A stretch of DNA of 5,393 nt, taken from assembly GCA_947380915.1 (NCBI GenBank), contig CANCSY010000223.1:1-5393 (forward strand), in the 5' to 3' direction. Made by a program: the position numbers and the translations under genes. Origin of the DNA: Beijerinckiaceae bacterium. Lineage in GTDB: Bacteria; Pseudomonadota; Alphaproteobacteria; Rhizobiales; Beijerinckiaceae. The stretch's first letter is position 1, and each line of letters opens with the position of its first letter. Positions 1 through 4,938 of the stretch are shown here, in pieces. Below the pieces are notes generated by a model. That model searched no databases. It was given only the letters and a program-made list of their open reading frames with translations, and was not told the DNA's origin.

Positions 1-822
1 GAACCCCTGATTCTCGTCTTCGATTCCGGTCTTGGCGGCCTCACGGTCTTCGCCGGGGTCGCGCGGCTGCGCCCTTCCGCCGACTATGTCTATGTGGCCG
101 ATGACGCCGTCTTTCCCTATGGGCGGCTGGAGCCGGACGTGCTCATCGCCCGCGTCCACGCCATCATGGCGGCCATGATCGCGCAGGCGCGGCCCGATAT
201 CGTGGTCATCGCCTGCAATACGGCCTCGACCCTCGTGCTGCCGGATCTGCGCGCCGCCTGGCCGGACATTCCCTTCGTGGGGACCGTGCCTGCGGTGAAG
301 CCTGCGGCCCTGCAATCGCGCTCCCACATGATCTCGGTTCTGGCGACCCCGGGCACGGTGGCGCGGGACTATACGCGCGACCTCATCCGCGATTACGCCG
401 CCCATTGCGCGGTGACGCTGGTGGGCTCCCAGCGCCTCGCCCCCATCGCCGAAGCTTTCATGCATGGGGAGGCCGTGGACGAGGCCGAGATCGCCCGCGA
501 GATCGCGCCCTGTTTCGTCGCGGCCGATGGGCGGCGGACCGACCATGTGGTGCTGGCTTGCACCCATTATCCCCTGCTGCTGAGCCATTTCGAGCGGCTG
601 GCGCCCTGGCCCGTCGCTTTCGTCGATCCCGCGCCCGCCATCGCCCGGCGGGTGGATCATGTGCTGCGCGAGCAGGGTTTTGCGCCTGCCGACCATGGCG
701 CCGCGCCACGCCTAGGCGCCGCCATCTTCACCAGTGGGGCGCAGGCGCAAGGCGCGCTGGCGGAACTGTTGCGGGAGCGTCATCTGGTCCAGCAGGCGGC
801 GCCTGTCATCAGCCAGCCCTGA
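1..822 (+). CDS. murI: Glutamate racemase, 5'-truncated by the window edge
   Basis: Interconverts L- and D-glutamate in the cytoplasm, supplying D-Glu for peptidoglycan precursors. The frame is open from base 1 and reads 273 residues to TGA at 820-822; the family is usually about 260-280 residues, so only a few N-terminal residues are missing. Visible motifs (numbered from base 1): FDSGLGGLTV at 7-16, including the conserved Asp-Ser; a PYG substrate loop at 39-41; VIACNTAS at 69-76 with the first catalytic Cys at 72; a GTVPAVKPA block near 94-102; and LACTHYPLL at 185-193 with the second catalytic Cys at 187 and its His at 189. Both catalytic cysteines are intact, so the enzyme should be active. 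A GTG at 94 also opens an ORF in this frame, but starting there would remove the essential DSGLGG motif, so it is not the start. The next gene begins 54 nt downstream on the same strand. Confidence 0.96.
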   Translation, partial: EPLILVFDSGLGGLTVFAGVARLRPSADYVYVADDAVFPYGRLEPDVLIARVHAIMAAMIAQARPDIVVIACNTASTLVLPDLRAAWPDIPFVGTVPAVKPAALQSRSHMISVLATPGTVARDYTRDLIRDYAAHCAVTLVGSQRLAPIAEAFMHGEAVDEAEIAREIAPCFVAADGRRTDHVVLACTHYPLLLSHFERLAPWPVAFVDPAPAIARRVDHVLREQGFAPADHGAAPRLGAAIFTSGAQAQGALAELLRERHLVQQAAPVISQP

Positions 823-847
823 CGCAAGGGAACGCTGGGGCGTTGCG
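823..847 (+). terminator. GC-rich hairpin just after murI (weak terminator candidate)
   Basis: AACGC at 831-835 pairs with GCGTT at 840-844 around a TGGG loop. CGC at 823-825 can extend the stem with GCG at 845-847 across a bulge. It begins immediately after the murI stop codon. There is no downstream T-run, so intrinsic termination is doubtful; it could instead be a 3'-end stabilising structure. Confidence 0.25.
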
Positions 848-852
848 GGTGT

Positions 853-870
853 TCTCCCTCATCAGGGAGA
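853..870 (+). promoter_or_regulatory. Perfect hairpin that includes the RBS of the 877-1194 gene
   Basis: TCTCCCT at 853-859 is exactly complementary to AGGGAGA at 864-870, with a CATC loop: a 7-bp stem. The 3' arm is also the only purine-rich Shine-Dalgarno-like sequence before the ATG at 877, with 6 nt spacing. In mRNA the stem would hide the ribosome binding site, so it may lower or modulate translation of the small acidic protein. The pairing is seen directly; the regulatory role is inferred. Confidence 0.45.
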
Positions 871-876
871 CGACTC

Positions 877-1194
877 ATGGGCAAGCCCTCCGACAAGACA
901 TCCAGCGAAGACAGCGCCGATTGGCGCGCTCCCGTGCCGCCCGAGCAGACCTCGCTCAATGTGCGCAGGCAGGCGCCCACCTATCCCGGCGCCGATGGGG
1001 AGGAGGAACTGTCCGAAGACATCAGCCGCAACGAAGAGCCCGGCAATGTGCCCGACGAGGCCGAGACCGGCCCCGTCTTCGACCGCGCCGAAGGCCCGCC
1101 TCCCACCTTCTACAGCGAGGACGCCGACCCCGCCGCCAGCCCCGACGATTCCAACGAGGTCGAGGTGCGCCATCCCGGCGGCAAGAAGGGCTGA
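877..1194 (+). CDS. Small acidic, proline-rich protein of unknown function
   Basis: 105 residues from ATG at 877, preceded by AGGGAGA (864-870) at good spacing. I do not recognise the family. The chain is rich in Asp, Glu, Pro, Ser and Gly, has no Cys, no signal peptide, no membrane segment and no obvious folded core, so it is probably intrinsically disordered and cytoplasmic. Acidic clusters occur around residues 41-48 (GEEELSED) and 60-63, and again near 80-92; the C-terminus ends with a short basic tail (GGKKG). GC content and codon choice resemble murI and the downstream binding-protein genes, which supports real coding. It lies between murI and a binding-protein gene with spacings of 54 and 66 nt, so co-transcription is possible, but nothing ties it functionally to either neighbour. 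A chance ORF in GC-rich DNA is the main alternative; the RBS argues against that. Confidence 0.7.
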   Translation: MGKPSDKTSSEDSADWRAPVPPEQTSLNVRRQAPTYPGADGEEELSEDISRNEEPGNVPDEAETGPVFDRAEGPPPTFYSEDADPAASPDDSNEVEVRHPGGKKG

Positions 1195-1200
1195 GGGCGG

Positions 1201-1220
1201 GGGCGCTTTCGCTCGCGCCC
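1201..1220 (+). terminator. GC hairpin between the small protein gene and the first Bug gene
   Basis: GGGCGC at 1201-1206 pairs with GCGCCC at 1215-1220 around an 8-nt loop, starting 6 nt after the stop codon at 1192-1194. No T-tract follows. It may be a weak or Rho-assisted terminator separating the small gene from the binding-protein pair, or an mRNA processing/stability element. Confidence 0.3.
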
Positions 1221-1260
1221 GATCTATGGCAGTTTCCCTCCACAAATCAGGAGGAACGCC

Positions 1261-2238
1261 ATGCCCGTCGGGCCAGTCGCCAAACGTCTTTGCTGCGCCA
1301 TCGCAGCGCTTGCTCTCTCGAGCGCCATCGCCAGCGCGCAAACCTGGCCTGATCGACCGGTCAAGCTTGGCCTTGCCTTTGGCGCAGGCGGGACCATCGA
1401 CACCCTCGCGCGGATTCTGGCCGACAAGCTGGGCGATCGCTGGAAACAGGGCGTTGTCGTGGAGAACAAGCCCGGCGGGGCGGGGAATATTGGCGCAGCG
1501 GCGGCCGCCAGTGCGGCGCCCGATGGCTATACGCTGCATCTGGGCGCCCAGTCCCTCGCCACCAATGTGACGCTGCTGCCCGCGCCCAATTTCGACCCCG
1601 TGCGCGATCTCGAGCCCGTGATCTTCATCGGCTTCGCGCAGGATGTGCTGATGGTCCCCAAGGACGCCCCCTACAAGACCGTGGGCGATCTGATCGCGGC
1701 GGCCAAGGCCAAGCCCGGCGAGATGAACTATTCCTCATCCGGCATCGGCTCGAGCGGCCATCTCGCCACGCTCCTGCTGATGCAGTTGACGGGCTTCAAG
1801 GCCCAGCATGTGCCCTATACGTCGCTGGGCTCGGCGACGACCGATCTCACCAGCGGACGCCTCTCCTTCTGGATCGCGACGCTCGGCGGGCATCTCGGCA
1901 ATATCAAGGCGGGCGTGGTGCATGCGCTGGCGGTTTCCGGCGCCCAGCGGGCCAAGGAAATTCCCGATGTGCCCACCTTCCAGGAGCAGGGGGTCGCGCT
2001 GGTCGAGCCCTCCACCTGGTTCGGCGTCTTCGTCCCCAAGGGCACGCCCCCGGCCGTGATCGCGAAGATCAATGGCGACTTCAACGCGGTGCTGTCCGAG
2101 CCCGCCATGAAGGAGCGCCTGTCCGCGCTCGGCTTCTCCCTCATCGGCGGCGAGCCCAAGGCGCTGGCGGATCATCTCTCGGCCGATATCGCCAAATGGG
2201 CGAAGGTGGCGAGCAGCCCGGACTTCTCGGCAAAATAA
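1261..2238 (+). CDS. TctC/Bug-family periplasmic solute-binding protein (first of tandem pair)
   Basis: 325 residues, the normal size for the tripartite tricarboxylate transporter receptor (TctC/Bug) family, which captures small carboxylates or related compounds in the periplasm. Start ATG 1261 follows a strong AGGAGG (1249-1254) at 6 nt. A signal peptide is clear: basic KR at 8-9, a hydrophobic core to about 23, and cleavage predicted after ASA (residue 26). Family landmarks: a glycine-rich ligand loop with conserved Asp (AFGAGGTIDTLAR, 39-51, Asp47), VENKPGGAGNIGA (67-79), PDGYTL (87-92), and NYSSSGIGSSGHL (156-168), followed by VPY at 184-186. The usual PYKG-type residues after Tyr186 are replaced by Thr-Ser, so ligand preference may differ; substrate cannot be assigned. 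TctA/TctB membrane partners are absent from the window. The stop is 13 nt before the next gene, indicating an operon. Confidence 0.93.
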   Translation: MPVGPVAKRLCCAIAALALSSAIASAQTWPDRPVKLGLAFGAGGTIDTLARILADKLGDRWKQGVVVENKPGGAGNIGAAAAASAAPDGYTLHLGAQSLATNVTLLPAPNFDPVRDLEPVIFIGFAQDVLMVPKDAPYKTVGDLIAAAKAKPGEMNYSSSGIGSSGHLATLLLMQLTGFKAQHVPYTSLGSATTDLTSGRLSFWIATLGGHLGNIKAGVVHALAVSGAQRAKEIPDVPTFQEQGVALVEPSTWFGVFVPKGTPPAVIAKINGDFNAVLSEPAMKERLSALGFSLIGGEPKALADHLSADIAKWAKVASSPDFSAK

Positions 2239-2251
2239 GAAGGGGTTCCCC

Positions 2252-3280
2252 ATGGCTTCCTCCACCCTGCGCAGTCTCGCCGCCGCCGCTCTCGCGGCCC
2301 TTGCGATCATCCCCGGCGCCCGCGCCGAGACGGTGGAGGAATTCTACAAGAAGACCCAGCTCAGCGTTTACGTGGGGTCTGGCGCGGGCGGCGGTTTCGA
2401 CGAGATCGCCCGCGTCTTCTCCCTGCATTTTGCGAGGCATCTGCCCGGCCAGCCCAGCCCCATCGTCAAGAACATGCCGGGCGCGGGCGGCTTGCTGAAT
2501 GTGAACTTCATGTATGCTCAGGCGCCGCGCGATGGGTCGGCCATCGCCGCGCCCTTCAATACGGTTTTCTTGCTGCCGCTGTTTGGCGATCCGGCGGCGA
2601 AATTCGATGCGCGCAAATTCACCTGGATCGGCAGCCTCGACAAGCAGACCGGCACCTGTGTCGTCTGGCACACCTCCGACATCAAGACGCTGGCGGACGC
2701 CAGCAAGCGCGACGTGCAGGTGGGCGCGACAGGCGTGAACGCCACGCCCGCGATCTTCTCCAACCTGATGAACACGCTGTTCGGCACGCGCTTCAAGGTC
2801 ATCAGCGGCTATACGACCAACGAGATGCGCTTCGCCCTCGAGCGGGGCGAGACCGAGGGCATCTGCGGGCTGGCCTGGCAGACCTACAAGGCCGTGCAGC
2901 CCGGCTGGATCGAAAACAAGCAGATCCGCCCCATCGCCCAGATGGGCCTTGTGAATAACAGGGACCTGCCGGACACGCCGCTGGCCATCGACCTGCTGAA
3001 GGATCCGGCCGACCGCAAGGTATTCGAGCTTGTTGTGCTGCCGCAGGAGTTCGGCCGGCCCTTCATCGCGCCCCCCGGCATCCCCGCCGACCGAGCGGCG
3101 GCGATGATCAAGGCTTTCTCGGAGACTCTTACGGACCCGGCCTTTCTGGCGGACGCGGCGAAGATCCGCCTGTCCCTCGACCCCCTGACGGGCGAGGAGA
3201 TCATGCGCCTGCTGGACGAGGCCCATAAGGCGCCGAAGGACGTGATTGACCGCGCGGCGAAGTTCAGCGTGATGAATTAG
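2252..3280 (+). CDS. Second, divergent TctC/Bug-like periplasmic binding protein
   Basis: 342 residues from ATG 2252, with AAGGGG (2240-2245) as RBS at 6 nt spacing, partly overlapping the end of the upstream gene. The signal peptide has a hydrophobic Ala/Leu core at 9-20 and an ARA cleavage site after residue 25. The same fold signature as its neighbour is visible: a glycine-rich loop with acidic residue (VGSGAGGGFDEIAR, 41-54, Asp50), then KNMPGAGGLLN (73-83) and RDG at 93-95. Overall similarity to the upstream protein is low, so this is not a recent duplication but another branch of the family. It has two Cys in the mature part, Cys136 (GTCVVW) and Cys205 (GICG), which could form a periplasmic disulfide. 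Ligand unknown; no permease gene follows. A short GGGC/GCCC hairpin lies directly after the stop. Confidence 0.9.
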   Translation: MASSTLRSLAAAALAALAIIPGARAETVEEFYKKTQLSVYVGSGAGGGFDEIARVFSLHFARHLPGQPSPIVKNMPGAGGLLNVNFMYAQAPRDGSAIAAPFNTVFLLPLFGDPAAKFDARKFTWIGSLDKQTGTCVVWHTSDIKTLADASKRDVQVGATGVNATPAIFSNLMNTLFGTRFKVISGYTTNEMRFALERGETEGICGLAWQTYKAVQPGWIENKQIRPIAQMGLVNNRDLPDTPLAIDLLKDPADRKVFELVVLPQEFGRPFIAPPGIPADRAAAMIKAFSETLTDPAFLADAAKIRLSLDPLTGEEIMRLLDEAHKAPKDVIDRAAKFSVMN

Positions 3281-3306
3281 GGGCTTTCGCCCACTGTTCT
3301 TGTTGT
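3281..3306 (+). terminator. Short hairpin with T-rich tail after the Bug gene pair
   Basis: GGGC (3281-3284) and GCCC (3289-3292) enclose a TTTC loop directly after the TAG stop, followed by a T/G-rich tail (TGTTCTTGTTGT, 3295-3306). The stem is only 4 bp, so this is at best a weak intrinsic terminator. Position and tail are appropriate for ending the two-gene unit. Confidence 0.3.
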
Positions 3307-3414
3307 GAACGCTGATGCCTTCACGGGAGCCGAACAGGCGTGCTTCAGGCGAACTCTTTTAATTGATTGAGTGGATATTTCGGCCAGCCCGCTCCGGCTC
3401 CGGTTCTTTTCAGT

Positions 3415-3432
3415 GCGTCACAAGCCCGTCAC
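3415..3432 (+). promoter_or_regulatory. PHO-box-like PhoB site candidate upstream of phnD
   Basis: GCGTCAC (3415-3421) and CCGTCAC (3426-3432) are direct 7-mers separated by 4 nt (AAGC). This is the 7-4-7, 11-bp-period layout of PhoB boxes (consensus CTGTCAT, 4 nt, CTGTCAT). The GTCA core is intact in both halves. phnD genes are commonly PhoB-regulated in rhizobia, which makes the site plausible. Against it: it lies about 295 nt upstream of the phnD start, and no clear -10 follows. Confidence 0.35.
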
Positions 3433-3586
3433 CAGGTTTGATTACCAACGGATGGCGAGGAGAGTGCTTCGCTTGAACAAAATGAAGGGAAACAAACCGA
3501 TACTGATCGTTTTCGGTGAGTTGAGATTCAGATGTCGCACTGGTCGGTCGAAAGGGTCGTGAGGCTCGATTCCCATGCCCATCATT

Positions 3587-3641
3587 TGGTCCATGGGTTC
3601 AACTTTACAACCAAAGGCGAGCGCCTTCCTCCCATGGATCA
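3587..3641. repeat. Nested inverted repeat upstream of phnD
   Basis: 3587-3597 pairs with 3631-3641 as 11 bp with a single G-U (core TCCATGGG with CCCATGGA). Inside lies a second hairpin, AAGGC (3614-3618) with GCCTT (3623-3627) around GAGC. A competing partner CCCATG at 3572-3577 could instead pair with CATGGG at 3592-3597. It could be an RNA structure in a phnD leader, or a remnant of an inserted element; the sequence alone does not decide. Confidence 0.5.
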
Positions 3642-3726
3642 GCCCGGGCGTTTGTGATGCCTGGCTTTGCCAACCGCTTGACGTGCGTCGCCGCCAGACG
3701 GTGACCATCAATCAATGGAGAAGACA

Positions 3727-4665
3727 ATGCATCATCGCAGGACATTGCTGGCCGCCTCAGCCGCGTTGCTCGTCTCGACCCTGTTTGCGAATGCCGAGGA
3801 CTGGAAGGCGAAATATCCGGAATTGACTTTCGCGGTCGTCCCCTCCGAGAACGCTACAGGTGTGATCGAACGTTATACGCCCTATATGGGTTATCTGAGC
3901 CGCCAACTGGGCGTGAAGGTCAACCTGCGCGTCGCCAGCGATTACGCCGCCGTCATCGAGGGGCAGCGTTCGGGCAATATTCATATCGCCAGCTATGGGT
4001 CCGCTGCTTTCGCCCGCGCCCTGATCACCGGCGTAAAGACCGAAGCTTTCGCACTTGAACAGAATATTGATGGCACGACGGGCTATTATTCTGTCTTTTA
4101 TGTGCTGGCCAATAGCCCATACAAGACGATCGCCGATGTGAAGGGCAAGAGCCTCGGCCTTGTCGATCCCAACTCCACCTCAGGCAACAATGTGCCCAGG
4201 CTCATGCTGGACAAGCAGGGGATTGATCCGGAGGCCTACTTTGGCAAGGTCATCTTCACAGGCAGTCATGAGAACGCGGTCGTCGCTCTGGTGCAGGGGA
4301 CGATACATGTTGCAGCCAATTCCTGGAATGCGCCTAATGATTCAACCCTGACCCGCATGATCAGGAAGGGGATGCTCAAGAATGCGGATGGCTCGTCGAT
4401 GAAATATGAGGACTTCCGCATTATCGCGACCTCTGATCCCATCTTGAATGGTCCGCTGGCCTATCTGAGCGACTTGCCAACCGATCTGAAATTGGCGATC
4501 GAGGATGCGTATTTCGGCGCTCGCCTCAATGATCCCGAAGCGTTTGGAAAGCTTTCTGATGGCAAAATGGCTAGGGATGGCTGGACCCCCGCACGAACAG
4601 AGCAATGGCAGCCGGTCGTTGATCTGGTGAAATTCGTGGATGGCCTGCGCCGCAAGCGCTCCTGA
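3727..4665 (+). CDS. phnD: Phosphonate/phosphite/phosphate ABC transporter periplasmic binding protein
   Basis: Binds phosphonates (or phosphite/phosphate esters) in the periplasm for a PhnCDE-type ABC importer. I choose ATG 3727 over the in-frame ATG 3715: GGAGAAG (3717-3723) sits properly before 3727, while nothing like an RBS precedes 3715. This gives 312 residues. The signal peptide is HHRR at 2-5, a hydrophobic stretch, and ANA cleavage after residue 23. PhnD features: tyrosines at 50, 53 and 90 in ligand-lobe positions; LVDPNSTSGNNVP (145-157) with the Ser-Thr-Ser phosphonate-contact loop; TGSHENAVVAL (178-188) with His181; and AANSWN (196-201), typical of rhizobial PhnD. The usual Asp in the 'VDVAAN' motif is His194 here. 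No phnC, phnE or C-P lyase gene is nearby; rpsD follows. GC is lower than in the Bug genes (28/60 at 4081-4140), which suggests separate acquisition. Confidence 0.92.
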   Translation: MHHRRTLLAASAALLVSTLFANAEDWKAKYPELTFAVVPSENATGVIERYTPYMGYLSRQLGVKVNLRVASDYAAVIEGQRSGNIHIASYGSAAFARALITGVKTEAFALEQNIDGTTGYYSVFYVLANSPYKTIADVKGKSLGLVDPNSTSGNNVPRLMLDKQGIDPEAYFGKVIFTGSHENAVVALVQGTIHVAANSWNAPNDSTLTRMIRKGMLKNADGSSMKYEDFRIIATSDPILNGPLAYLSDLPTDLKLAIEDAYFGARLNDPEAFGKLSDGKMARDGWTPARTEQWQPVVDLVKFVDGLRRKRS

Positions 4666-4695
4666 ACCGGGCGGTGGCGCTGAAAAGCCCAAAAG

Positions 4696-4723
4696 TTGAC
4701 TCGCCGCCCTTCACCGGCTATCA
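4696..4723 (+). promoter_or_regulatory. Probable housekeeping promoter of rpsD
   Basis: TTGAC at 4696-4700, exactly 17 nt, then CTATCA at 4718-4723. This fits the alphaproteobacterial housekeeping pattern CTTGAC-N17-CTATAT well. A start near 4730-4732 would give an rpsD leader of about 205-210 nt. It lies 31 nt after the phnD stop, so rpsD is probably transcribed independently of phnD. Confidence 0.6.
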
Positions 4724-4813
4724 GCCATCACGTTGCGCGCTCTTATGGGGCGCGCGATTTCGTTACGCACCCGTGGTCGCTCCTTCGCCTTTGGCGTCCG
4801 TGAGCAGCCTGTC

Positions 4814-4894
4814 GGCTCCGCAAGGGGCAGAGGAGGGCGCGTTCCTCCGCCACCGGCGGGAGGATCGCGATATCGGAAGCCCCCTTGCGGGGCC
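4814..4894 (+). repeat. 14-bp long-range stem in the rpsD leader
   Basis: Bases 4814-4827 (GGCTCCGCAAGGGG) pair with 4881-4894 (CCCCTTGCGGGGCC) in 13 Watson-Crick pairs and one G-U. The 53-nt interior contains the 4844-4863 hairpin and a copy of the rpsD initiation region (4860-4871). There is no T-run after the 3' arm, so it is not a simple terminator. Confidence 0.75.
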
Positions 4895-4898
4895 ATCC

Positions 4899-4935
4899 GG
4901 CGCTGGTCCTCGCGCCTATTCAACATTAGAGGACC
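4899..4935 (+). promoter_or_regulatory. H-type pseudoknot candidate sequestering the rpsD Shine-Dalgarno
   Basis: Stem 1: GGCGC (4899-4903) with GCGCC (4912-4916). Stem 2: GGTCCTC (4905-4911), the loop of stem 1, with GAGGACC (4929-4935). Loop lengths are 1, 0 and 12 nt, the last being A/T-rich (4917-4928), which fits classical H-type geometry. The 3' strand of stem 2 contains the GAGG Shine-Dalgarno, 6 nt before ATG 4939, so folding would block ribosome binding. Confidence 0.55.
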
Positions 4936-4938
4936 GCG

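Larger units (their letters stand above)
3281..3726. other. Low-GC intergenic region between the Bug pair and phnD
   Basis: About 445 bases without a convincing gene. Composition drops sharply: 3481-3540 is 26/60 G+C, compared with 45/60 at 1501-1560. Short open frames exist (GTG at 3371 on +, and 3442-3711 on -), but they lack ribosome binding sites and recognisable products. It contains a PHO-box-like double repeat (3415-3432), a nested inverted repeat (3587-3641), and an 8-bp palindrome GCCCGGGC (3642-3649). It presumably carries the phnD promoter, yet no good sigma-70 -35/-10 pair is visible; TTGACG at 3678-3683 has no acceptable -10 at 17 nt. Confidence 0.6.
4731..4938 (+). promoter_or_regulatory. 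Long structured 5' leader of rpsD (candidate cis-regulatory RNA)
   Basis: About 208 nt with no gene but dense complementarity. In order: hairpin 4732-4758 (GCGCGC 4735-4740 with 4750-4755, extendable by wobble pairs); hairpin GCTC 4779-4782 / GAGC 4802-4805 capped by CGCC/GGCG (4786-4796); a 14-bp stem 4814-4827 / 4881-4894 enclosing hairpin CCTCCGCC 4844-4851 with 4855-4863 (one bulged G); and a pseudoknot-capable segment 4899-4935 covering the rpsD Shine-Dalgarno. S4 is a known autorepressor through leader RNA in E. coli (alpha operon) and Bacillus (rpsD). By analogy this leader may mediate feedback control; that role is inferred. Confidence 0.6.

Noticed and set aside
862..1539. 225-codon minus-strand open frame spanning the small protein gene and the Bug gene start
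   Set aside because: Antisense shadow in GC-rich DNA; the plus strand has clear RBSs, a signal peptide and family motifs.
2141..3226. 361-codon minus-strand open frame opposite the second Bug gene
   Set aside because: Antisense shadow: low-complexity Arg/Gly/Ala-rich translation, while the plus frame has a signal peptide and Bug motifs.
3371..3562. 63-codon open frame from GTG in the low-GC gap
   Set aside because: No Shine-Dalgarno before the GTG, no recognisable motif, and an Arg-rich composition typical of chance frames.
3678..3710. TTGACG as a -35 for phnD
   Set aside because: No acceptable -10 at 16-18 nt spacing before the start codon.
3442..3711. 89-codon open frame on the minus strand, opposite the phnD upstream region
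   Set aside because: No clear RBS upstream of its start and no family recognised. The hydrophobic C-terminus is not convincing; I looked for a transposase remnant and saw no motif.
4669..4694. GGGC/GCCC with following A-run as a phnD terminator
   Set aside because: Only a 4-bp stem with a long loop, and A rather than T residues follow on the coding strand.
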